Source: Oscillospiraceae bacterium
Lineage (GTDB): Bacteria > Bacillota > Clostridia > Oscillospirales > Oscillospiraceae
DNA length: 64,000 nucleotides
Reading direction: 5' to 3'
Assembly (NCBI GenBank): GCA_015067565.1
Contig: SVMF01000005.1
Coordinates: 1 to 64,000 of the forward strand
Position 1 is the first letter of the stretch. Each line of letters opens with the position of its first letter. Below, piece by piece: positions 54,604 to 63,496 of the stretch. The position numbers and the translations under genes are program-made. The notes beneath the pieces were generated by a model, which worked only from the letters and a program-made list of their open reading frames with translations, was not told the DNA's origin and did no database searches.

Positions 54604-54645
54604 CAAAATGCCCCCCACGGAGTCCGTGGAGGGCATTTTGTATTA
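54604..54645. terminator. Strong bidirectional terminator hairpin
   Basis: An 18-bp stem with one mismatch (CAAAATGCCC...GGGCATTTTG) lies between the convergent genes ending at 54539 and 54643. A weaker, related hairpin starts at 54538. Confidence 0.8.
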
Positions 54646-55461
54646 CTTTCTGGTGAAGGTCCAGGGCATCGGTACACCGTAGCGTGCCATCTCGGCCAGG
54701 GCGGAACCGCGTGTGGTATCGGATGCGTCGAGAAGCATGGTATCGCCGTCGATGGAGAAGATTGCATAATCGTTATCATCGAAGCTGCCTTTTTCATCGA
54801 GGTAGAGCTTTTCGCCCTCCACCTTGAACTTAGCCTTCATGTCCAGGTTTTTGCCGAGCAGGCTTTCAACATCAAGGGAGGAGGCCAGCGACTGTGCAAG
54901 ATACGAACGCATATCCATGCCGACCTGAGACTGGAACTGCGCATCGACTGTGGCCTTGTCCATGCCCTGTGCTTCGTACTGTGCATAGGTCTGATCAGCC
55001 GTGATGTCGACGATGACCTCGACAAAGTCAGCAAAGGTTTCATTCAGCTTTTCTTCGTCAAACTTCATCGTGCAGGTGCCATCCTCTTCGAAGATCATGA
55101 CGAGGTCGAATACGAAGTGGAGACGGTCAGCGTAGGCGGTCATATCCATGCTCTCGCCGAGTTGGCTCACGAGCGTCTGGGTCATATCCATCGGCATGAC
55201 CCATTCGCCAAGGAGGGGATGTGCGGGATCAATGGCGGCGACAGGTTCGGTAGTGGGCTCGGTGGTGGGCGCCTCGGTCGTTGGCTCTTCGGCGGTGGGT
55301 GCCTCGGTCGTCGGTGCCTCGGTCGTCGGCTCTTCGGTGGTGGGAGCCTCAGTGGTGGCCGGCGCTTCCTTCTTTTCCTCACCGGCGCAGGCTGCGAAGG
55401 TCAGAAGCATGCACACAACGAGCGTGATTGCGAACAGAGATTTCCAAAGTTTCATTTTCAT
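54643..55461 (-). CDS. Lipoprotein with Thr/Glu/Pro-rich linker
   Basis: ATG 55461 with AAAGGAAAC before it gives 272 residues; the longer frame to 55503 includes the -10 region. A lipoprotein signal ending LTFAACAG is followed by a ~50-residue repeat linker of TTEAP/TTEEP units. A C-terminal ~190-residue domain starts near HPLLGEWVMPMDM and ends WTFTRK, resembling lipocalin-like or DUF4923-type modules. The function is unknown. It has a consensus promoter. Confidence 0.82.
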   Translation of the reverse strand: MKMKLWKSLFAITLVVCMLLTFAACAGEEKKEAPATTEAPTTEEPTTEAPTTEAPTAEEPTTEAPTTEPTTEPVAAIDPAHPLLGEWVMPMDMTQTLVSQLGESMDMTAYADRLHFVFDLVMIFEEDGTCTMKFDEEKLNETFADFVEVIVDITADQTYAQYEAQGMDKATVDAQFQSQVGMDMRSYLAQSLASSLDVESLLGKNLDMKAKFKVEGEKLYLDEKGSFDDNDYAIFSIDGDTMLLDASDTTRGSALAEMARYGVPMPWTFTRK

Positions 55462-55487
55462 GTTTCCTTTCTTTTTGAGATAGCAGA

Positions 55488-55516
55488 AATATACCACACC
55501 CATTGACGTTTGTCAA
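55488..55516 (-). promoter_or_regulatory. Consensus promoter of the lipoprotein gene
   Basis: TTGACA (55516-55511), 17 nt, TATATT (55493-55488) on the minus strand. Confidence 0.85.
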
Positions 55517-55539
55517 TCTTAAACGGAAGTTTTTTTGTC

Positions 55540-55568
55540 TTGCAAAACAGCGAGAAAAATGGTAGAAT
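55540..55568 (+). promoter_or_regulatory. Promoter of the miaB-mutS-mutL operon
   Basis: TTGCAA (55540-55545), 17 nt, TAGAAT (55563-55568) with TG one base upstream. Confidence 0.75.
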
Positions 55569-55601
55569 AAGATATTAAAATTACAATGGGAGGAATCTCC
55601 T

Positions 55602-57008
55602 TTGGAAACGAAAACCACCGTGATCACTGCCGAGCAGTGGAAGCAGCAGGAGCTGCTTTGCGACAAAATAAAACAGTATTGGAACGAGCAGAACATCAAG
55701 CCTCTGGCCTTTGTCGATACCTACGGCTGCCAGCAAAATGAGGCCGATTCTGAGCGGATCCGCGGTATGCTGCAGGCCTCGGGCTACACCATGACCGACA
55801 CCGAGGAGGGGGCGGACATCATTGTCTTGAACACCTGCGCCATCCGCGAGCATGCCGAGCAGCGTGTTTTCGGTAACGTCGGTGCGCTGACGCACACCAA
55901 GCGCCGCCACCCGAGACAGAAGATTTTTTTATGCGGCTGCATGATGGGACAACCGAAGGTCTCTGAGCGCATCAAGCACTCGTACCCCTATGTGGACGGC
56001 GTGTTTTCTACACACCATCTGTGGCAGTTCCCGTCACTTTTGTGGCGCGTTCTGACCGTTGGAAAGCGTGTGTTTGCTGTGGAGGATGAGGCAGGTTCGA
56101 TCTGCGAGGGCATCCCCGTGCTGCGCACCAACGAGCTCAAGGGCTGGGTCAGTATCATGTATGGCTGCAACAATTTCTGCTCGTACTGCATCGTGCCCTA
56201 TGTCCGCGGCCGCGAGAGAAGCCGTCGTCCCGAGGTGATCTTGGACGAATGCCGTGAGCTGATCGCTAAGGGCTATAAGGAAATTACCCTGCTCGGCCAG
56301 AATGTCAACTCCTACGGCAAGGATCTGGGGTTGGGTGTGGATTTTGCCGATTTGATGGCGCAGGTTGCCTCTCTGGAGGGTGATTTCCGCCTGCGCTTTA
56401 TGACCTCGCATCCGAAGGATGCCAGCCGCAAGCTCTTTGACACGATCGCAAAATACCCCAAGATCTGCAAGCAGTTTCACCTTCCGTTCCAGTCGGGCAA
56501 CGACCGCGTTTTGAAGGTGATGAATCGCCGATACACGGCAGGACAGTATCTGGAGCTGGTCGAATACGGCCGAAGCCTGATGCCCGATCTGGTTCTGACC
56601 AGCGATGTGATCGTCGGCTTCCCCGGGGAGACCGAGGAGGAATTCGAAGATACCCTGAAGCTGATCGAGAAGGTGCGCTATGACGCACTGTTTACCTTCA
56701 TTTTCTCCCCGAGAGGCGGAACCCCGGCCGCACAGATGGACGATCCGGCCACCAAGGAGGAGAAAAATGCCCGTTTCGACCGCCTTTTGGCACTGCAAAA
56801 CCGCATTTCCGAGGAGAAGCACCGCACCTATATTGGCACTGTGCAGCACGTTCTGGTTGATGGCCGTGATGGACAGATGCTGACATCAAGAACCGATGGC
56901 GGCCGATTGGTGCGCTTTGCCGGTGACGATGCACTCATTGGACAGTTTGTCGATGTGCGCATTACCGATTGCACGACCTGGAGCCTGATGGGTGAGTTGA
57001 ACAGATAA
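55602..57008 (+). CDS. miaB: tRNA-2-methylthio-N6-isopentenyladenosine synthase
   Basis: The 468-residue radical SAM methylthiotransferase has an N-terminal UPF0004 domain with three cluster cysteines (DTYGCQQN, LNTCAIRE, LCGCMMG). The radical SAM motif is CNNFCSYC, and a C-terminal TRAM domain is present. It thiomethylates A37 of tRNAs first prenylated by MiaA, whose gene lies in the same cluster. The start is TTG 55602 with GGAGG eight nt before. Confidence 0.96.
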   Translation: METKTTVITAEQWKQQELLCDKIKQYWNEQNIKPLAFVDTYGCQQNEADSERIRGMLQASGYTMTDTEEGADIIVLNTCAIREHAEQRVFGNVGALTHTKRRHPRQKIFLCGCMMGQPKVSERIKHSYPYVDGVFSTHHLWQFPSLLWRVLTVGKRVFAVEDEAGSICEGIPVLRTNELKGWVSIMYGCNNFCSYCIVPYVRGRERSRRPEVILDECRELIAKGYKEITLLGQNVNSYGKDLGLGVDFADLMAQVASLEGDFRLRFMTSHPKDASRKLFDTIAKYPKICKQFHLPFQSGNDRVLKVMNRRYTAGQYLELVEYGRSLMPDLVLTSDVIVGFPGETEEEFEDTLKLIEKVRYDALFTFIFSPRGGTPAAQMDDPATKEEKNARFDRLLALQNRISEEKHRTYIGTVQHVLVDGRDGQMLTSRTDGGRLVRFAGDDALIGQFVDVRITDCTTWSLMGELNR

Positions 57009-57022
57009 AAGGAGAGATTGCC

Positions 57023-59602
57023 ATGTCAGAATTGACGCCGATGATGCGGCAATATATGGATATCAAGCAGCGCTATCCCGATTGTATGCTTTTTTTCCGC
57101 CTCGGAGATTTTTACGAGATGTTTTCCGACGATGCGCGGATCGCGTCGAAGGAGCTGGACTTGACGCTGACGACGAGAGACCGTGGCAAGGAAAAGCAGG
57201 AGCAGACCCCTATGTGCGGTGTGCCGTATCACTCTGCTGAGAGCTACATTGCCCGTTTGGTGCAGCGTGGTTACAAGGTTGCCATCTGCGAGCAGATGGA
57301 GGATCCGGCCACGGCCAAGGGCCTTGTCAAGCGTGACATCACACGCATTGTAACCCCCGGTACCGTGGTGGAAAGCTCGATGTTAGATGAGAGCAAGAAC
57401 AATTATTATGCCTGCGTGTTTTCTGAAGGTGAGAGCTACGGCCTGAGCTTCTGCGACATCTCCACGGGTGCTTTCTATGTCACGCTCGTGCAGGGGACCG
57501 ACCATGCGATCGCCGAGCTCGGACGCTTTTCTCCGGCTGAGGTGTTGCGCGGCGGCGCAGCGGCGGAGAAGACGGAGCTGACTGAGGCCCTGCGGGAGCG
57601 CCTGAGCTGTTGCTCGGGTGTGGGTGCAGAGGAATTGTTCGACACGGAAGAGACGAAGAAATTGACTGAGAATCAGTTTGGCAAGACGGTTTCACAGCTT
57701 GGCATTGCGGCGCACAGCGTGATCTGGCGCAGTGCGGGTGCCCTGCTTCGCACCCTTGCAGAGCTGCAGAAGGTCAGCCTGACGCACCTGCAGACGCTGG
57801 AATTTTATGTCAGCGGCCGCTTTATGGAGCTGGATCTGACGGCACGCCGAAATCTGGAGCTGACCGAGACGATGCGCTCGAACGAGAAGCGCGGAAGCCT
57901 TTTGTGGGTGCTCGACCGCTGCCGCACCTCGATGGGCAGCCGTATGCTGCGCGGCTGGCTGGAAAAGCCGCTGCTCAGTCCGAAGAAGATCGCCCTGCGC
58001 CAGAATGCCGTTCAGGAGCTGACGCAAAGCACGCTCGTGCGCGAGGAGCTGACTGAGCTTTTGCACAGCGTGACAGACTTAGAACGCATCATGGCCCGCA
58101 TCGCAACGGGCGCAGCCAATGCAAGAGACCTTGTTTCCCTGTGCAATGGCACGCAGAACCTTCCGCAGATCAAGCAGACGATTTCCCGGATGCAAAGTCC
58201 GATGCTCTCGGAGCTGTATGAGCAGCTCGATACGCTTGACGACCTGCGTCAGCGCATTGGCGCGACCTTGGTCGATGAGCCGCCGTTCTCCGTGCGTGAG
58301 GGCGGCATGGTGCGCAAGGGGTTTGACGAGCAGCTGGATCTGCTGCGCGACATCGTCTCCGGTGGCAAGGATACGCTCGGCCGCATCGAAGCAGAGGAGA
58401 AGGCTAAGACGGGCATCAAGAACCTGCGCGTCGGCTATAACCGTGTGTTCGGCTACTATATCGAGGTCGCCAAGGGACAGGTTTCCCTGGTGCCCGAGAC
58501 CTACATCCGCAAGCAGACCCTGACCAACGGAGAACGCTACATCACGCCTGAGCTAAAGGAGCTCGAGGCGACCATCCTGACCGCCCGTGAGCGCATCACT
58601 TCGATGGAGTACGACATCTTCACGGCGCTCAAGGATGCCATCACCGAGCAGACCAAACGCGTGCTCACCACTGCCCGTGCAATTGCTGCGGTCGATACGC
58701 TCAATTCTCTGGCCTGCGTTGCAGTCAAGAATAACTATTGCAAGCCGGAGGTCGATCTGTCGGGTGAACTCAGCATCCGTGACGGACGTCATCCCGTGGT
58801 CGAGCAGATGCTTAAGACCACGCTCTTTGTCCCGAACGATACGCAGCTCGGTGGAACGAATACCTGCGCGATCATTACCGGTCCCAACATGGCGGGCAAA
58901 TCGACCTATATGCGTCAGGTCGCACTGATTGTTCTGATGGCGCAGACCGGCTCGTTCGTGCCGGCACGCTCTGCCCGTATCGGCATTGTTGACCGCATTT
59001 TCACTCGCGTGGGCGCTTCGGACGATCTGTCCACGGGCAAATCGACCTTCATGGTGGAAATGTCGGAGGTGGCCGAGATCCTGAAGCATGCGACGGCGCA
59101 GAGCCTGCTGATCCTCGACGAGATCGGCCGGGGTACCTCAACCTTTGACGGCATGGCTATCGCCCGTGCGGTGTTGGAATATGCCGCCGATCCCAAGCGC
59201 TTGGGCGCAAAGACCCTCTTTGCCACGCATTATCACGAGCTGACAGAGCTCGAGCGTGAGCTCCCGGAGGTCAAAAATTACAATATTGCCGTAAAAAAAC
59301 GCGGCAGCGACATCGTCTTTTTGCGCAAGATCGTGCCCGGAGCCGCAGACGACTCTTATGGTGTCGAGGTAGCAAAGCTGGCAGGACTGCCCGAGCGAGT
59401 CATCAACCGTGCAAGACAGCTTCTGCGTGAGCTCGAAGACGGTGCACCAGTCAAGACCGTGACCGTGGCGACGCAGGATCAGCTGTCGATTACGAGCATG
59501 GAAAACGATGCCCTGCGCAGCAAACTCGAGTCGATCAATGTCGAGGCTATGACGCCCATCGAGGCGATGAACGCGCTATATGAGCTGAAGAAAATGATTT
59601 GA
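57023..59602 (+). CDS. mutS: DNA mismatch recognition protein MutS
   Basis: The 859-residue protein has all MutS domains. The mismatch-binding motif FFRLGDFYEMF carries the Phe-x-Glu wedge. Connector, lever and clamp regions follow. The ATPase has Walker A GPNMAGKST (about 620-628), the Walker B-like ILDEIGRGTSTFDG, and TLFATHYHEL. A C-terminal tail ends EAMNALYELKKMI, as in typical MutS. It lies 14 nt after miaB. Confidence 0.97.
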   Translation: MSELTPMMRQYMDIKQRYPDCMLFFRLGDFYEMFSDDARIASKELDLTLTTRDRGKEKQEQTPMCGVPYHSAESYIARLVQRGYKVAICEQMEDPATAKGLVKRDITRIVTPGTVVESSMLDESKNNYYACVFSEGESYGLSFCDISTGAFYVTLVQGTDHAIAELGRFSPAEVLRGGAAAEKTELTEALRERLSCCSGVGAEELFDTEETKKLTENQFGKTVSQLGIAAHSVIWRSAGALLRTLAELQKVSLTHLQTLEFYVSGRFMELDLTARRNLELTETMRSNEKRGSLLWVLDRCRTSMGSRMLRGWLEKPLLSPKKIALRQNAVQELTQSTLVREELTELLHSVTDLERIMARIATGAANARDLVSLCNGTQNLPQIKQTISRMQSPMLSELYEQLDTLDDLRQRIGATLVDEPPFSVREGGMVRKGFDEQLDLLRDIVSGGKDTLGRIEAEEKAKTGIKNLRVGYNRVFGYYIEVAKGQVSLVPETYIRKQTLTNGERYITPELKELEATILTARERITSMEYDIFTALKDAITEQTKRVLTTARAIAAVDTLNSLACVAVKNNYCKPEVDLSGELSIRDGRHPVVEQMLKTTLFVPNDTQLGGTNTCAIITGPNMAGKSTYMRQVALIVLMAQTGSFVPARSARIGIVDRIFTRVGASDDLSTGKSTFMVEMSEVAEILKHATAQSLLILDEIGRGTSTFDGMAIARAVLEYAADPKRLGAKTLFATHYHELTELERELPEVKNYNIAVKKRGSDIVFLRKIVPGAADDSYGVEVAKLAGLPERVINRARQLLRELEDGAPVKTVTVATQDQLSITSMENDALRSKLESINVEAMTPIEAMNALYELKKMI

Positions 59603-59612
59603 GGTGAGTACC

Positions 59613-60329
59613 TTGTTTGAGACCTTCAAGGTTCGAAATATCTTTGTTCCCAAGACGAAGCAGATGCTTTGGGGCATTGCCTGCTGGGTGATGTTCTTCC
59701 TGGGATTTTCCCTGATCCTGTATCCGTTCTTCGATCTGGATACCCCTAATGGGGCATATTGGTATCAGATTTCCAATTTCTGTGCCAGCTTTATTCTGAC
59801 GTCGATCTGCTTTTTGCCTTTCCTGCGCGAGTCGATCGCTGTAACCAACTTCCGCAACCTGCCACTGCAGGTGCTCATCGGCTACGGCATTGAGTTTGTT
59901 ATGGCCTACGCAGTGACGATTGCCCTGTTCTTTGTGCGCAGAGCGCTCGGCGAGGAGTCGGTCAACGTCAATCAAGAGACAGTAGAGGCCCTGGTGCACC
60001 AGAATCCGCTACCGATGTTTATCTGTACCTGCTTCCTGGCTCCGATTACAGAGGAATGCCTGGCGCGTGGTATGATCTTTGCGCCGATTTGTAAAAATTC
60101 ACCCTTTTGGGCATATCTTCTCTCTACGCTCGTGTTTTCCGGCCTGCATGTGCTCGCCTCCATCGGCGAGGCATCGGTCTATAACATCATTGAGCTGCTG
60201 CTGACCTATCTGCCCAGCGGCATTGCTCTGGGCTGGATGTACCAGCGCAGCGGCACGATCATCGGCTCCATTGCGCTGCATTGTGTGATGAACATGATCT
60301 CGATGATCTATATCCTACTGCTATTCTGA
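59613..60329 (+). CDS. CPBP-family intramembrane protease
   Basis: TTG 59613 follows GAGGTGAG and gives 238 residues; GTG 59604 is an alternative with no site. The protein has about seven membrane helices. CPBP motifs are EECLARG (catalytic Glu-Glu and Arg), FSGLHVLA (His) and a late HCVMNM (second His). The family includes Rce1-like CAAX proteases and bacteriocin-immunity or Abi proteins. It is inserted between mutS and mutL with gaps of about 10 nt. A link to mismatch repair is not known. Confidence 0.9.
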   Translation: MFETFKVRNIFVPKTKQMLWGIACWVMFFLGFSLILYPFFDLDTPNGAYWYQISNFCASFILTSICFLPFLRESIAVTNFRNLPLQVLIGYGIEFVMAYAVTIALFFVRRALGEESVNVNQETVEALVHQNPLPMFICTCFLAPITEECLARGMIFAPICKNSPFWAYLLSTLVFSGLHVLASIGEASVYNIIELLLTYLPSGIALGWMYQRSGTIIGSIALHCVMNMISMIYILLLF

Positions 60330-60340
60330 GGTGAATCCCA

Positions 60341-62248
60341 ATGGCAAAAATCCAACAGCTTTCCCCCCATGTGGCGGATTTGATCGCTGCGGGTGAGGTC
60401 GTGGAGCGTCCGGCCAGCGCCGCCAAGGAGCTGGTCGAAAATGCCATCGACGCGGGGGCGAAGAATATCGTCGTTGAGGTACAAAACGGTGGCATGACCT
60501 TCCTGCGCGTGACCGATGACGGCTGCGGAATGCTGCCCGAGGACGCAGAAACCGCTTTTTTGCGCCATGCAACGAGCAAGCTGCGCAATGAGCGGGATCT
60601 CGAGGCCATCTGCACACTTGGCTTCCGCGGAGAGGCTCTGGCGGCTATCAGCGCTGTTTCCCGTATTGACCTGATCACCAAAACAAACCAGACACCGCTC
60701 GGCATCAGCCTGCATCTGGAGGCAGGTGTTATTACCGAGCGTGAGGAGGCAGGCTGCCCCGATGGTACGACCATCATTGTGCGCGACCTGTTTTACAACA
60801 CACCCGCCCGTATGAAATTCATGAAGCGTGACACTGTTGAGGCGGCAAATGTCGTCTCTGCAGTGGCAAAGCTTGCCCTGGCGCACCCCGAGATCGCCTT
60901 CCGTGTGATCAAGGACGGCCACGAGGAGCTGAGTACCACCGGCGATGGTGAACTGTTCAATGCCATCCGCGCGGTCATGGGCAGACAGTGCGCCCAGGAG
61001 CTTGTGCCACTCAACAGCCACTTTGACAAGTACACGCTCACGGGCTACATCTCTAAGCCGACGGCCAGCCGCGGCAACCGCGGCAATCAGATCTTCTTTG
61101 TCAATGGTCGCCTTGTGCGCTCGAAGACGATGTGTACGGCTCTGGAGACTGCCTATGCCAATCGCATGATGTCGGGACGTTTTCCGCAGTGCGTGCTGCA
61201 TCTGCGCCTGCCCGAGCATCTGGTGGATGTCAATGTGCATCCGTCCAAGATTGAGGTGAAATTTATCAACGAGCGGGACATTTTCGACTGCATCCGCTAC
61301 GGTGTGGAGGGTGCGCTGGATGTCGCACCGGCAAAGGTTGCGGCGCAGCTGCCCGTGCAGCGGGAAAAGAAGCCGTTTTCTGCAGAGGTGAAAGCTCCTG
61401 CGCCTGCGCAGACCTTCAGCCGTATGAGCGCAGAGCAGTACCGGGCTTTTGCGCAGAGTATGTCTCAGGCACCGGTTGCGCACGCACCGAAGGAGCTTAT
61501 GGAGCGCTTCGAAGCCATCGCACCGAAAAAGCAGGAGATGCCACAGCCTCATTCTAAACCCGTGAACGTTCCCGACCTGCCCGAGGTTCCAAAAGAAACC
61601 GCAGCAGTTCCTGAGGTGCCGAAGAAGACACCGACCTTGCCCCGAAAGGAAGAGACCGAGCAGCAGAGCCTTCCAATGCAGGAAAGGCCGTGGCGATTGA
61701 TCGGACAGGTCATGGATACTTATATTTTGATCGAGCAGGATCACAGTCTCCTGCTCATTGACAAGCACGCTGCACACGAGCGGCTGCTGTTTGAAAAGCT
61801 CCGCAAGAATCAGGAGCCTATCATGCCGCAGCTGCTGCTCTCACCGCTGGTCCTGACCTTCGAGCGGGAGGAGGCAGCTGTGCTGTGTGAAAACGAAACA
61901 CTTTTGCAGCAATACGGCTTTGCGGTTTCCGACTATGGTGACGGCGCACTGGCTGTGCGGCAGATTCCGTCGGAGCTGGCCGCAGGTGATGTTTTTGACA
62001 CGCTGTGCGAGCTGGCCACCGAGCTGAAAAACGGCAGACAGCGCACCCCGAATGAGCTCAGGGATCACCTTTTGCACACCATTGCCTGCAAGGCTGCCAT
62101 CAAGGGCGGCCGCCACAGTGATGTCAAGGAGCTCGAGGCCATCGCTCGCGAGGTTCTGAACCGTGAGGACTTAAAATACTGCCCGCATGGCAGACCCATC
62201 TGCGTGGAACTGACACAAAAGCAGCTGGAAAAACAGTTTAAGAGGTAA
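60341..62248 (+). CDS. mutL: DNA mismatch repair endonuclease MutL
   Basis: The 635-residue protein has an N-terminal GHKL ATPase (VVERPASAAKELVENAIDAG, DDGCGM, TLGFRGEAL). A proline/glutamate-rich linker lies at about 340-450. The C-terminal domain has endonuclease motif DKHAAHERLLFEKL at about 474-487, and later CKAAIKGG and CPHGRP. This is the nicking form of MutL found in bacteria lacking MutH. It is co-transcribed with mutS. Confidence 0.96.
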   Translation: MAKIQQLSPHVADLIAAGEVVERPASAAKELVENAIDAGAKNIVVEVQNGGMTFLRVTDDGCGMLPEDAETAFLRHATSKLRNERDLEAICTLGFRGEALAAISAVSRIDLITKTNQTPLGISLHLEAGVITEREEAGCPDGTTIIVRDLFYNTPARMKFMKRDTVEAANVVSAVAKLALAHPEIAFRVIKDGHEELSTTGDGELFNAIRAVMGRQCAQELVPLNSHFDKYTLTGYISKPTASRGNRGNQIFFVNGRLVRSKTMCTALETAYANRMMSGRFPQCVLHLRLPEHLVDVNVHPSKIEVKFINERDIFDCIRYGVEGALDVAPAKVAAQLPVQREKKPFSAEVKAPAPAQTFSRMSAEQYRAFAQSMSQAPVAHAPKELMERFEAIAPKKQEMPQPHSKPVNVPDLPEVPKETAAVPEVPKKTPTLPRKEETEQQSLPMQERPWRLIGQVMDTYILIEQDHSLLLIDKHAAHERLLFEKLRKNQEPIMPQLLLSPLVLTFEREEAAVLCENETLLQQYGFAVSDYGDGALAVRQIPSELAAGDVFDTLCELATELKNGRQRTPNELRDHLLHTIACKAAIKGGRHSDVKELEAIAREVLNREDLKYCPHGRPICVELTQKQLEKQFKR

Positions 62249-62250
62249 GT

Positions 62251-63186
62251 ATGGACAAAATTCTATGCATTGTGGGCCCGACCGCAAGCGGCAAAACGAG
62301 TCTGTCGGTGGCCCTTGCGCAGGCATTTGGGGCGGAGATCGTCTCCTTTGACTCCATGCAGGTCTATCGGGGCATGGACATCGGAACGGCCAAGCCGACG
62401 ATGGACGAGCGCGGCGGCATTCGCCACCATATGTTCGATGTGGCAGAGCCAAACGAGAGCTTCTCCGTCAGCCGTTATGTTGCCATGGCGGATGCCTGCG
62501 TGCAGGACATTTTGTCGCGGGGAAAACCCGTGATCCTGGTCGGCGGCACGGGACTTTATGTCGATTCGCTGGTTGCAGGGCGAGAGTTTGCGCCCTTTCC
62601 CTCGACTGGGGTTCGGGAGCGGCTGAATGAGCGCGTAAAAGCCGAGGGCATCGAGCCGATCTACCGTGAATTGCAGGAGATCGATCCCGAGGCGGCAGCG
62701 GTCATCCACCCGGCCAATACCAAGCGTGTTTTGCGCGCCTTGGAGGTGTATCTGGAGACGGGGACGACCATTTCTGAGCATAATCGACGGTCAAAATTGC
62801 AGCGGCCGAAATATGAACCGCTGTGGATTGGACTGGATTATGCAAACCGACAGACGCTCTACGACCGCATTGATCTGCGTGTGGAAATGATGTTCGAGCA
62901 AGGTTTGGAGCAGGAGGTGCGTACGCTTCTGGAAAGCGGAATTGCGCCCGATGCCACGAGTATGCAGGCCATCGGCTACAAGGAGCTGACGCAGTATTTG
63001 GCAGGCGAGGGGACACTTGCGCAGGCCAAGGAAAGCATTCAGCTTGCCTCGAGGCACTATGCCAAGCGGCAACGCACCTGGTTTTACCGCAACGAAAAGG
63101 TGAACTGGATCACCATCCCCGACGGGGCGGACTTTGACGATATTTTTTATCAGGCTCGGCGAATTGCGACGACATTTGACAACTGA
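62251..63186 (+). CDS. miaA: tRNA dimethylallyltransferase
   Basis: The 311-residue enzyme prenylates A37 of UNN-reading tRNAs. The P-loop GPTASGKT is at 9-16. SFDSMQVYRGMDIGTAKP, VGGTGLYVD and the late QLASRHYAKRQRTWFYRN tRNA-binding region are present. It starts 2 nt after the mutL stop. Its last codons carry the promoter for hfq. Confidence 0.97.
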   Translation: MDKILCIVGPTASGKTSLSVALAQAFGAEIVSFDSMQVYRGMDIGTAKPTMDERGGIRHHMFDVAEPNESFSVSRYVAMADACVQDILSRGKPVILVGGTGLYVDSLVAGREFAPFPSTGVRERLNERVKAEGIEPIYRELQEIDPEAAAVIHPANTKRVLRALEVYLETGTTISEHNRRSKLQRPKYEPLWIGLDYANRQTLYDRIDLRVEMMFEQGLEQEVRTLLESGIAPDATSMQAIGYKELTQYLAGEGTLAQAKESIQLASRHYAKRQRTWFYRNEKVNWITIPDGADFDDIFYQARRIATTFDN

Positions 63187-63204
63187 ATTTCGCTAAGATA
63201 TAGG
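63176..63204 (+). promoter_or_regulatory. Likely internal promoter for hfq
   Basis: TTGACA (63176-63181), 17 nt, TATAGG (63199-63204). The -35 is consensus and overlaps the end of miaA; the -10 is weak. Confidence 0.6.
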
Positions 63205-63246
63205 TACATCCCAACGGGAAATACATACGGTAGAGAGGTACTTATT

Positions 63247-63468
63247 ATGGCGAACACAGAAAACCTGCAGGACATGATCCTCAACGAGGTACGCAAGGAG
63301 CATACACCCGTAACGCTGTTTCTGATGAACGGCTTTCAGATGAAGGGTATTGTGACGGGCTTCGACAATTTTGTTGTCGTTCTCAGCTCCGAGGGAAAGC
63401 AGCAGATGATCTACAAGCATGCGATCTCAACGCTCGTACCCTTGCAGCCGGTGAGAATGCCGGCGTAA
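63247..63468 (+). CDS. hfq: RNA chaperone Hfq
   Basis: The 73-residue Sm-like protein has the Sm1 region ([20 protein letters not shown]) and Sm2 signature YKHAIST at 55-61. It forms hexamers that bind small RNAs and A-rich tails. Gene order after miaA is the classical one. The length is near that of B. subtilis Hfq. Confidence 0.97.
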   Translation: MANTENLQDMILNEVRKEHTPVTLFLMNGFQMKGIVTGFDNFVVVLSSEGKQQMIYKHAISTLVPLQPVRMPA

Positions 63469-63496
63469 GCTCTGTTGTCCTGCACAGGAGAATGGT

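Noticed and set aside
54113..54682. 189-codon frame overlapping the zinc-ribbon membrane protein
   Set aside because: It is out of frame with the conserved CPQC/CPKCG ribbon and runs through the terminator.
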